Of a DNA stretch of 11,560 bases, positions 1 to 7,209 are shown in pieces. The stretch's first letter is position 1. Each line of letters opens with the position of its first letter. A program made the translations under genes and the position numbers. This DNA comes from Candidatus Schekmanbacteria bacterium. GTDB taxonomy: Bacteria > Schekmanbacteria > GWA2-38-11 > J061. The stretch spans positions 1 through 11,560 of the forward strand of contig RFHX01000206.1 of assembly GCA_003695725.1 (NCBI GenBank). The letters run 5' to 3'. The notes under the pieces were generated by a model. It ran no database searches and was not told the origin of the DNA. It was given only the letters and a program-made list of their open reading frames with translations.

Positions 1-5
1 CTACA

Positions 6-830
6 TTACACTTGAACTTTAAAGACATCCTTTAGTCCAAAGGCAGAAATAATTGAGAGGACAAAAAAGACAATAAGCCAGTGAATCTCCACTCCCCAAA
101 ATGTTAAATTCATTTCAGGGTAATTTATTCTTACCTCTTCTATGGGAGAATCTGACGGGAATGGTGTTTCGGCAGGAGTAAGAAGAATATGCTCAAAATT
201 TACCTTTTCCTTTTCTGCACCAACTCGCTGAAGAATGTTTTCTGCTAACAATTTTTTTTCATAGCGTTTACCATTCACAATAAATGTAAGTTTATAATTT
301 CCACTCTTTTCGACTCTTAAACGCCAGTCAATTTCATTCTCTCTTTCAATCCTCAATGGTGGTGCATCCAATTTCAAGCCTTTTGGCAATTCCAATTCAA
401 TATCCGCATTATTTATCAATATGCCATCATCGAGTTTAAGGCAAACTATCGTTTTTTCTCCTTCTTTTAGCGGCCTGTATGCATATCTGCTGTCAAGCTG
501 GACAAGGATAAAAATAACCGGAATTATCATTACAAGCATCGGCGTCACAGAATATCTCATATAAGTAAGGTTTGTCCTCAATATCTTTTTCTGAGATTTT
601 AACATCTGCTGAAGGTCATGATTGAAAAGGCGGACTTCAAGAAGATAACCTTTTATTTTTTCCTTTGTATTTTTAATCCCCTCCTGATTTGACGTATAGC
701 GGAAGATGATTAACATTACAACACCTGTTATGAGTGAAACAACAGTTATTCCCCACACAGGCGCCATATTTTTGAAGGGTGCAAAAATCAGGTCAAACAA
801 CCCATTCAACAATTTCACAAATGTAATCAT
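6..830 (-). CDS. Three-TM membrane protein, possibly Oxa1/EMC3/DUF106-like
   Basis: 274-aa integral membrane protein, last gene of the operon. Hydrophobic segments lie at about residues 24-43, 98-112 and 249-266. Between the first two is a charged helical, coiled-coil-like stretch (about 46-90, rich in K, E, Q). Between the second and third is a soluble domain of about 130 residues with beta-sandwich character (pattern W-x-L-x-V-x-x-S-G-x-Y around 167-180). TM, basic coiled coil, TM is the layout of DUF106/EMC3/TMCO1 proteins of the Oxa1/YidC insertase superfamily, but this is a resemblance in architecture and not a proven homology. The large domain before the last TM would be unusual for them. 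The ATG at 830 has an AAGGA-like ribosome site only a few bases upstream. It lies 51 nt behind the RHH-2 gene. Role unknown; it could be a membrane anchor or insertion factor for the neighbouring anchored hydrolases. Confidence 0.75.
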   Translation of the reverse strand: MITFVKLLNGLFDLIFAPFKNMAPVWGITVVSLITGVVMLIIFRYTSNQEGIKNTKEKIKGYLLEVRLFNHDLQQMLKSQKKILRTNLTYMRYSVTPMLVMIIPVIFILVQLDSRYAYRPLKEGEKTIVCLKLDDGILINNADIELELPKGLKLDAPPLRIERENEIDWRLRVEKSGNYKLTFIVNGKRYEKKLLAENILQRVGAEKEKVNFEHILLTPAETPFPSDSPIEEVRINYPEMNLTFWGVEIHWLIVFFVLSIISAFGLKDVFKVQV

Positions 831-881
831 CTTTCCTTTTCTAATCCTTTAAAAAAGACCTTAATTTTTTAACAAACAATA

Positions 882-1076
882 TTAGGAAATATATCCAAGT
901 CCCTGCAATTTTTTCTTGATATCTTCTTCGGAATCGGCTTCTTCAAGTTTTGCAATCTCTTTTTCAATCGTATGTGTAATGAATTCTTCTGCTGATGAAT
1001 ATCCGGCAATGTCTGCATATTTCTTTACCTTTGCCAAAAGTTCCTTATCAATCTTTATCTTAGCTCCACCAAACAT
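882..1076 (-). CDS. Small RHH-like protein (RHH-2) with LGYI tail
   Basis: 64-aa protein with the layout of a ribbon-helix-helix (MetJ/Arc/CopG-type) dimer: a short alternating strand (KIKID, about 6-10), helix A (11-25), a GYSS turn, then helix B (29-43). A short acidic linker (EEADSEED) leads to a basic helix ending L-G-Y-I-S, nearly the same tail as on CysC and RHH-1. The ATG at 1076 is well supported by GGGAGG seven bases upstream. It sits 23 nt behind the lipoprotein hydrolase and 51 nt before the membrane protein gene, with no promoter or operator of its own that I can see. RHH proteins usually bind operator DNA through the strand and often act as antitoxins. No toxin-like gene is adjacent, and this one has few strand-borne basic residues, so it may be a protein-binding adaptor instead. 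The fold call is by pattern only. Confidence 0.75.
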   Translation of the reverse strand: MFGGAKIKIDKELLAKVKKYADIAGYSSAEEFITHTIEKEIAKLEEADSEEDIKKKLQGLGYIS

Positions 1077-1099
1077 TTTTCTACCTCCCTGAAATCAGG

Positions 1100-3115
1100 T
1101 TAAAAAATATTACTGCCTACCATTTCTTTTTCCTTTTCAAAGCCAAACTCTGCTAAAAGAGTTGGTGCAATATCATAGAGTGCAGGATTTTCCTTGACAA
1201 TCTTTTTGTTGGAAAGGATTATTCCCGGCACTTCTTCAGGCGCCATACAATGGTCTCCACTCCATGCTTCCATATTGTCCGTAATCAATTCCTTTGGAAA
1301 CTTTCCAAGGCTTGCTTCCCATGAGATACGATAACCTCTCGCAAAACCCAAGAGGATATCTGGGGCATCCTTTACATATGGCCCTGAATAGATGTCATCT
1401 CTTTTATAAACATTTCTGAAAACTTTCTTTCCTGTTTTAGGGTCTACTACTTTTTTCAATTTTTCTACCAGTTCGTCTACAAGTTGATTATATTCATCTC
1501 CCGGAGATACGATTCCATTTGCTTCTCTTCCAGCAAGATTTATGTACAAAGCATTCAATCCCAAGACATATGCCTTGGTCCTACTCCAATCAACATTGGC
1601 AAACAACTCCTCCTCTCCCTGTTTTGAAGGGTCAATCAATGCGACATAACCATTGTTCAAAAGCCAAGTATTTATGTTGAAGGAATAATAGAAGGGCGCA
1701 AAGCCATGGTCAGACATTATAATCAAAGTGGTATTATCATCTATTCGCTTCAAAGTATAACCAAGGATATCATCCATCTCTTCATAAACCTTTTCAAGGA
1801 CATCTCCATATTTATCATAAGATTCCTGATTGAAAGCAGGATGGTTTTTATCATGGAGACGCCAAAACATATGGGCATTTTGGTCAGTGCTTGAAAAATA
1901 ATAAAAGAGAAGTCCGCTTTTAAATTGAGAAAGAAGATAATGATAATTTCTGACCTCCTCTTCATGGACTAATGTTATCTGTTTGATGAATTCACCATCA
2001 TCAAATATTCCGCTTGAGAGGGCTTTTGTGTCTTCTGGCATTCCCTGTGTATAAAAGTATCCTACATTTTCGAAGAGCTCCTTCGAAAAATCGGGCGGCG
2101 TCGAAATGGGCAGAGCAGGGTCTTCAGGATTTATATTTATCGGTGTAACATAAAGCTTGAAATCAGGATGCACTTCTTTTAGATAAAAACGGCATATTCC
2201 CGAAACAGACTGCAAATAGGGTATCAGCTCAAAATCAATCCTAATCCATTCGCTCCATTCGCCTTCCTTCAAGAATATTTCTTTATTAGGAAGCACAATC
2301 TTTGCAACAGGATTTTCAGGGTCAATATAGACTGTGAAATCAACAGTGCAGTCAGGTGCACCTTTTCTGAAGGTATTTTTAGGTCCGTATATTTTCGCTT
2401 TTACAGTATTTCTTTTGACATAAACCTCGTAGTATTTTCCTCCTGAGATTTCGCCGTTTTCCATCTCTGGTTCAACATTGGAATAATATGAAAAAGTCCC
2501 ATATGTCCCAAGCATATCAGGAGTGCCCATTCCTGAAAGAGTTTTTGCCTCACATTCTACAGGTGGAAAATTGGAAGGAATCATATATACTGTGCACGGC
2601 ACACCTTTGCTTTGTAATATTTCCCAAAAAGATTTTCCATGCCGTAAAAGTTCAACCTTGCCTGATTCAAGCGGTATAACCCAATCGCCAATTGTAATGC
2701 TTTTCTTACCCGCCTCTGTGCGTGATGTTGAAAGATAAGGGAAAAGCGTTTTTGGGTCGCGATGGACAAAATCAAATATTCCGTGTCCACCCGGATTCAT
2801 ACCGGTAATAAAATTAGACCATGCAACAGGAGACTGTGGCGGATTGGAAGTTTGAAGCTCTTTAAATGAACCTTCTTCGGCAAGTTTTTTGAAGTTGGGC
2901 ATTCTTCCCTCATCCATCATCTTCCTTAAAATTATAGGGTCCATACCGTCAAAACCTAAAATTAGAACTTTCTTTTTCGTATCAGATGTTTCAGCTTTCT
3001 TCCCGCATCCAATAATTAGAAAAGGTATTATGGCGAAAAGAAGAATGATGCGTACCAAAACTTTACTTTTGCTCTTCAAATTTGATCTGCCTCTCTTAAA
3101 TATCATATCATACAT
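1100..3115 (-). CDS. Alkaline-phosphatase-superfamily hydrolase, lipoprotein (671 aa)
   Basis: Type I phosphodiesterase/nucleotide pyrophosphatase-like enzyme of the alkaline phosphatase superfamily. A basic N-terminus and hydrophobic core (19-35) lead to a lipobox (I-I-G-C, Cys37), so it is probably a lipid-anchored protein outside the cytoplasm. The metal/nucleophile set is complete: Asp56 in GFDGMD, nucleophile Ser95 in QSPVAWS, Asp411 and His415 (D-x3-H), Asp469-His470 in SDHGF, and His622 in SGDH. An insert of about 150 residues (roughly 200-350, beta-rich) is shared with the 710-aa neighbour but absent from the two shorter paralogues. The 710-aa gene ends 8 nt inside this one, so translation is probably coupled. 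ATG at 3106 (Met4) is an alternative start. There is no C/S-x-P-x-R sulfatase signature, so a formylglycine sulfatase is unlikely. Substrate unknown; a phospho- or sulfo-ester of an envelope molecule is a guess. Confidence 0.9.
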   Translation of the reverse strand: MYDMIFKRGRSNLKSKSKVLVRIILLFAIIPFLIIGCGKKAETSDTKKKVLILGFDGMDPIILRKMMDEGRMPNFKKLAEEGSFKELQTSNPPQSPVAWSNFITGMNPGGHGIFDFVHRDPKTLFPYLSTSRTEAGKKSITIGDWVIPLESGKVELLRHGKSFWEILQSKGVPCTVYMIPSNFPPVECEAKTLSGMGTPDMLGTYGTFSYYSNVEPEMENGEISGGKYYEVYVKRNTVKAKIYGPKNTFRKGAPDCTVDFTVYIDPENPVAKIVLPNKEIFLKEGEWSEWIRIDFELIPYLQSVSGICRFYLKEVHPDFKLYVTPININPEDPALPISTPPDFSKELFENVGYFYTQGMPEDTKALSSGIFDDGEFIKQITLVHEEEVRNYHYLLSQFKSGLLFYYFSSTDQNAHMFWRLHDKNHPAFNQESYDKYGDVLEKVYEEMDDILGYTLKRIDDNTTLIIMSDHGFAPFYYSFNINTWLLNNGYVALIDPSKQGEEELFANVDWSRTKAYVLGLNALYINLAGREANGIVSPGDEYNQLVDELVEKLKKVVDPKTGKKVFRNVYKRDDIYSGPYVKDAPDILLGFARGYRISWEASLGKFPKELITDNMEAWSGDHCMAPEEVPGIILSNKKIVKENPALYDIAPTLLAEFGFEKEKEMVGSNIF
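3108..3115 (-). other. 8-nt gene overlap between the 710- and 671-aa hydrolases
   Basis: The ATG of the lipoprotein hydrolase (3113-3115) precedes the TGA of the membrane-anchored one (3108-3110), so the two large paralogues are probably made in a coupled way and in related amounts. If the ATG at 3106 is used instead, the genes no longer overlap but remain adjacent. Confidence 0.65.
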
Positions 3116-5240
3116 TGTTAATTAACGGTTTACCCTGCATATATTTAGGAATATCCAAGCCATAGAGCTTTAATACAGTAGGTCCAATATCCATAATCGA
3201 AGGCGAATCCGCATCAATCTTCCTACTGCAAAACAATATACCCGGCGCCAATCGTGGGTCAATACAATGGTCTCCACTCCAGCTTTTCGTATTGTCCTCT
3301 ATTACTTTGTCTGTACATTTGCCCACTGCCGCTTCCCATGAAGTTCTATAACCAACATTGAATCCCACAAAAAGGTCGGGACCATTACCTGCATAAGGTC
3401 CGCTGAAAAGCTCTTTATTGTCATAGAGGCGGCATATTGCAGTTTCTCCCCATTCCTCGTCCTGAAAATTATTGAGTTTTTCACATAACTCTTTTTTCAA
3501 ATTCTCATACTCTTCACCCGGTTCAACAATTCCTTGACCTTCTCTACCTTTCAAATTGATATAGATGCCACCAAGTCCAAAGGTATATGCTCGTGTTTTA
3601 GACCAATCAACACCTTGAAACCACTCTCCTCCTGTACCTCCGTCCTTAAAATGCATATAACCATTTTGATGAAACCATGTATTGAGATTTACACAGCGCC
3701 TAAAAGACTTGAAACCATGGTCAGATATGACCATAAGGACATCCTTCTCTCCAAGCTTCTGCATTGTTTCACCTACAAGTTCGTCCATTTTTTTGTACAT
3801 ATCTTCAATGGAATTTTTATGCTTCACTGTATCTTTATCTTTATTAGCTGGATGCCTATCATCTATATAACGGAAAAACATATGCTGAATTCTGTCTGAT
3901 GTATCAAAAACGCATGCAACCATTCCCTTTTTGATTTTATCAAGCATATTGAAAAACATCTCTCTTCTTTCTTCATAATATTTATATGCCTGTCCCAAAA
4001 AAGCCTCCTCATCAATAACGCGCTCATTAAGAGCCCAAGTGTCTTCTGCAAGTCCCAATGTAGCATAGCGTCCCTGCATTTTGGAAAGATAAACAGAATA
4101 ATAGAGGGGATGAGAAATAGGCATAGCAGGAGTGTCAGGGTCAATATTAATCGGTGTTATATACAATTCAAATTCTGGAGAAACAGACCTCAACAGGAAG
4201 CGGCAAATTCCCTGCACTTTAATACCTAATCCTGCTTTGAAAACAATCACTTTCCAATCTGTATATTCACCTTTTTTAAGTTTGATTTCTTCGTCAGGTA
4301 GTTTCAAAATTGCTTCAGAATCGTTCAATATCTCTATTTTAAAGGGTATTGTCATTTCACCACCATTTTTAAGAAGCGAATTTTCAGGTCCTTTAATATG
4401 ACTTTCAATAATATTGTTTTTTCTTTCCACTAAGACCCTTACTCCGCCAGTATGCTTGCCTACAGAATTTTTATCCGTTGTATAATAAGTAAAAGACCCT
4501 TGCGTGCCTTTGAGGTCAGGAACACACATTCCTGAAAGTGAAACGCCATAAAATTTTTCAGGAGGAAATGTAATTGGAACGCGAAGTACTGCGCTAAAAA
4601 TATGATTGTCTCCTAAAATCTTCCAAAAGGGTTGGCTTTTTCTTAAAAGGGTAATTTCTGGTTTCCCAATTGGGATCTTATATTTCCCAATATTCAAAGT
4701 CTTCTTCGTATTTCCAATGTGCACCGATGAAATATCAGGAAGATATGTTCTTACATCTCTTTTCAAAAAATCGAAAATATTGTGCCTTGAAGGGTCAACT
4801 CCTGTTATAAAGGACGACCATGCAACAGGGGACATTGCAGGATATGTTGTCCTCAATGGGCTGAAAGAGCCTTCCTCTTTGAGTTTTGAAAAATTAGGAA
4901 GTTTCCCCTCGTTCATATATTTTGTAACAAGAGCAGGGTCAAGCCCGTCGAGTCCCAATACAACGACCCTCTCGACATCAGTTTTTTCTCCACTGCGTTT
5001 TTTTATAAATGTCCTAATGATATACCGAATTGGCCAAACAAGAATAGAAAGAAAGGCAAGAAGAAATGTTACAAATAGGACAAAGAAACTTGAAATAAAA
5101 GCAAATCCAGCGCCGGGACCAATGTAGGCATCAGCATCGTAGGAAAAAAAGATTAAAAGAATCGCAAAGGGGATGTATTTCTTAAAAAAAACTGATGATG
5201 ACTTATATCTTAAACTTTTAGTTATCTGCAAATTATTCAT
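3108..5240 (-). CDS. Alkaline-phosphatase-superfamily hydrolase, membrane-anchored (710 aa)
   Basis: Paralogue of the 671-aa lipoprotein enzyme, collinear over the whole catalytic domain including the large insert. A first hydrophobic stretch (24-33) is followed by DADAYIGPGAG and a second, longer one (46-69). After that comes a strongly basic segment (R72, R76, K80, K81, R82). By the positive-inside rule the catalytic domain would face the cytoplasm. Catalytic positions: Asp98 (GLDGLD), Ser137 (MSPVAWS), Asp449 and His453, Asp507-His508 (SDHGF), His658 (SGDH). The start is set at ATG 5240, which shares one base with the TGA stop of the 437-aa gene (TGATG). The open frame runs 26 codons further upstream to 5318, but that stretch overlaps the neighbour and adds an unlikely very basic leader. 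The ribosome site is weak, as expected for coupled translation. Substrate unknown. Confidence 0.9.
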   Translation of the reverse strand: MNNLQITKSLRYKSSSVFFKKYIPFAILLIFFSYDADAYIGPGAGFAFISSFFVLFVTFLLAFLSILVWPIRYIIRTFIKKRSGEKTDVERVVVLGLDGLDPALVTKYMNEGKLPNFSKLKEEGSFSPLRTTYPAMSPVAWSSFITGVDPSRHNIFDFLKRDVRTYLPDISSVHIGNTKKTLNIGKYKIPIGKPEITLLRKSQPFWKILGDNHIFSAVLRVPITFPPEKFYGVSLSGMCVPDLKGTQGSFTYYTTDKNSVGKHTGGVRVLVERKNNIIESHIKGPENSLLKNGGEMTIPFKIEILNDSEAILKLPDEEIKLKKGEYTDWKVIVFKAGLGIKVQGICRFLLRSVSPEFELYITPINIDPDTPAMPISHPLYYSVYLSKMQGRYATLGLAEDTWALNERVIDEEAFLGQAYKYYEERREMFFNMLDKIKKGMVACVFDTSDRIQHMFFRYIDDRHPANKDKDTVKHKNSIEDMYKKMDELVGETMQKLGEKDVLMVISDHGFKSFRRCVNLNTWFHQNGYMHFKDGGTGGEWFQGVDWSKTRAYTFGLGGIYINLKGREGQGIVEPGEEYENLKKELCEKLNNFQDEEWGETAICRLYDNKELFSGPYAGNGPDLFVGFNVGYRTSWEAAVGKCTDKVIEDNTKSWSGDHCIDPRLAPGILFCSRKIDADSPSIMDIGPTVLKLYGLDIPKYMQGKPLINNV

Positions 5241-5242
5241 CA
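5238..5242 (-). other. TGATG stop/start overlap (translational coupling)
   Basis: The TGA stop of the 437-aa hydrolase shares its A with the ATG of the 710-aa hydrolase. There is no strong ribosome site before the ATG, so re-initiation by the terminating ribosome is the likely way the second protein is made. Confidence 0.75.
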
Positions 5243-6553
5243 ACTTTCGAAAGTTTTCAGAATGATGCCGGCAACATCTGTAATATTCATTTCTTCTTTT
5301 TCTTTTTTGAATGACCAAAAAAACGCATCATCCCAAGTGTGCATACCACATAAAACCGTTCTATCGAATAGTTCCTTCTTTTTAACCGATCCCTTTAAGT
5401 CAAAACCTCTATTTGACAAAACAACTATATCAGGAGCGTTATCGATGCATTTACCACTGTATATGTCTTCTTTAAAAAATACGCTATTTACTACTTTTTT
5501 GCCGTTGTATTCGAGAGTCTCGAGCTTATCTTTCAACTGCCTTTTCAGTTCTTCTACTTCTCCACCCTCGACACATCCCCTCGGATATTTACCTTTTACA
5601 TTTATATAAATGCGCCCCGGATCAAGAACAAATGCCTTTGTCTCATCTGAAATATCTGCCACAGATTCAGGTAAATCTTTCTTATAACTTATGAAACCTT
5701 CCTTTTCAAGAAATTTGTTCAGATAAACCTCTTGCTCGATTCCTGTAAAACCGTGGTCAGATAAAAGGATAAATTGGCTTCCTCTGTCTGCATCACCTGC
5801 TGTGTCAAGAAATCTCTCATAAACTTCACGAATAAATCCATCAACAGCATTATAATAGTCAAGAAATGCCTGATGATGCTTGTGATTTGAATCCTCCAAT
5901 GCCTCCCATAGGAAATGATGAAGTCTGTCCGTACTTGTTATAACAAGCTCCAAATAATCCCAATCCTGTGTGCGCCACAAAAGGTCAAGGGCTTTTTTTC
6001 TTCCTTCAAGAGTCGAGTAAAGCTCTTTTATAAGAAAATCATGGTCTTCGCGGGCTTTCATTGTATCAACATCTATCTTGTACCCCATTGTTTCAAGCTG
6101 TGATATCAGCGCAAGAGGATAGACGGCTTTTTTGATATTTATAGCCACAAATCCTGAAATCATTGCCCCATTCAAGGGTTTCGCAGGATAGGTAGAAGGC
6201 TGGTTTATGACAACACTTTTTTTACCTTTTTCCTTGAGCTTATCCCATATCGTTGGTGCTTTGAGGTCAGGATACGAAGGGAAAACCATATCATAGGTGC
6301 CGGGTTTCAAATCCATAAAACCAAAAATCCCGTGTTCAGCAGGATTGACTCCTGTCATAAAAGACGACCAACTGACAGATGAAATTTCAGGCAGAGTGAC
6401 TTTCATCTGCTGAAGATTGCCATCACTTTTTAGTTTAGCCATAAATGGCATAATATCTTCATCTATGAAGCGCTCAATCAATGAAAAAGGCACACCATCA
6501 AGACCTACAACACAGCATCTCTTTTTTTTCTTCTTTTTAAAAAAGAAAGCCAA
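5240..6553 (-). CDS. Alkaline-phosphatase-superfamily hydrolase, soluble (437 aa)
   Basis: Compact cytoplasmic member of the type I phosphodiesterase/nucleotide pyrophosphatase-like group. No signal peptide or membrane span; the N-terminus is a run of Phe and Lys (FFFKKKKKKR) directly before the first strand. Catalytic positions: Asp19 (GLDGVP), nucleophile Ser58 (ISSVSWS), Asp209 and His213 (TDRLHH), Asp266-His267 (SDHGF), His405 (CGMH). It lacks the large insert of the 671- and 710-aa paralogues and is closer in size to the 458-aa one. The start codon is TTG at 6553, chosen because AAAGGAG lies six bases upstream; the first in-frame ATG is about 35 codons in, beyond the first metal ligand. 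It lies 20 nt after cysC and overlaps the next gene by one base. An A8 tract in codons 8-11 could be prone to slippage. Substrate unknown. Confidence 0.9.
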   Translation of the reverse strand: MAFFFKKKKKKRCCVVGLDGVPFSLIERFIDEDIMPFMAKLKSDGNLQQMKVTLPEISSVSWSSFMTGVNPAEHGIFGFMDLKPGTYDMVFPSYPDLKAPTIWDKLKEKGKKSVVINQPSTYPAKPLNGAMISGFVAINIKKAVYPLALISQLETMGYKIDVDTMKAREDHDFLIKELYSTLEGRKKALDLLWRTQDWDYLELVITSTDRLHHFLWEALEDSNHKHHQAFLDYYNAVDGFIREVYERFLDTAGDADRGSQFILLSDHGFTGIEQEVYLNKFLEKEGFISYKKDLPESVADISDETKAFVLDPGRIYINVKGKYPRGCVEGGEVEELKRQLKDKLETLEYNGKKVVNSVFFKEDIYSGKCIDNAPDIVVLSNRGFDLKGSVKKKELFDRTVLCGMHTWDDAFFWSFKKEKEEMNITDVAGIILKTFES

Positions 6554-6573
6554 AGGTATCTCCTTTTAATTTC

Positions 6574-7173
6574 TTAAATATATCCAAGATCCTTTAATCT
6601 TTGCTTTACCTCATCTTCCTCATCTTCAGAATATTCGGATTCTCCGGTTTCCGGAATCAATTTCATCAATTCGAGTGTTCTTATAATCTTCTTTACACTT
6701 TCTTCTATAGATTCCTTGGAAGTATCCACAACTACTTCAGCATTATCAGGTTCTTCATAGGGGTCGTCGACACCTGTGAAATTTTTTATTTCACCTTTAA
6801 GCGCTTTTGCATAAAGTCCCTTTACATCTCTTTCCGTCAAAGTTTCAAGAGGGCATTTGCAGTAAACTTCAACATAATTTTTGATCAATCTGCGATTCTC
6901 CTCCCTTACTGCTTTGTAAGGTGATATCGCCGCCGCAATGGCAACAACTCCATTTCTTGAAAGAAGGTTGCATACAAAACCGATTCGTCTAATATTCGTA
7001 TCTCTGTCTTCTTTTGAAAATCCCAGCCCTTTGCTCAAATTTGTTCTTACTATGTCGGCATCGAGGACTTCAACCTTCATACCCCTTTCAAGAAGAATTG
7101 CCTCAACTTCTCTTGCAAGAGTTGTCTTTCCCGAACCGGAAAGTCCTGTAAACCAAAGTGTAAAACCTTTCAT
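6574..7173 (-). CDS. cysC: Adenylylsulfate (APS) kinase with C-terminal LGYI tail
   Basis: Phosphorylates the 3'-OH of APS with ATP to give PAPS in the cytoplasm, acting after the ATP sulfurylase encoded two genes upstream. Family signs in order: Walker [10 protein letters not shown] (10-18), DAD (38-40), [13 protein letters not shown] (51-63), the AAISPY segment with the family serine (84), and FTGVDDPYE (132-140). ATG at 7173 is chosen because GGAGG lies seven bases upstream and the protein then begins [10 protein letters not shown], as APS kinases do. A TTG at 7203 would add ten residues and has no ribosome site. Beyond the normal kinase end (about 175) there is an extra acidic stretch ([11 protein letters not shown]) and a basic helix ending LKDLGYI, matching the tails of RHH-1 and RHH-2. 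That tail is not part of the kinase fold as I know it. Preceded by a 36-nt gap and followed by a 20-nt gap. Confidence 0.95.
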   Translation of the reverse strand: MKGFTLWFTGLSGSGKTTLAREVEAILLERGMKVEVLDADIVRTNLSKGLGFSKEDRDTNIRRIGFVCNLLSRNGVVAIAAAISPYKAVREENRRLIKNYVEVYCKCPLETLTERDVKGLYAKALKGEIKNFTGVDDPYEEPDNAEVVVDTSKESIEESVKKIIRTLELMKLIPETGESEYSEDEEDEVKQRLKDLGYI

Positions 7174-7209
7174 TAATCTTCCTCCAATTTTTTCTAAATT
7201 CAAATTTCT

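Noticed and set aside
831-881. A/T-run hairpin between RHH-2 and the membrane protein gene
   Set aside because: It is only A and T runs that can pair, with no G-C stem; not enough to call a terminator or attenuator.
3534-3899. 121-codon open frame on the plus strand
   Set aside because: Antisense to the catalytic part of the 710-aa hydrolase, no recognisable domain and no start signal.
4606-5127. 173-codon open frame on the plus strand
   Set aside because: It lies wholly antisense to the conserved 710-aa hydrolase, has a TTG start, no ribosome site and low-complexity composition; it is a shadow of the real gene.
5241-5318. N-terminal extension of the 710-aa hydrolase by 26 codons
   Set aside because: It would overlap the end of the 437-aa gene by 79 bases; the TGATG overlap at 5238-5242 is a typical coupled start.
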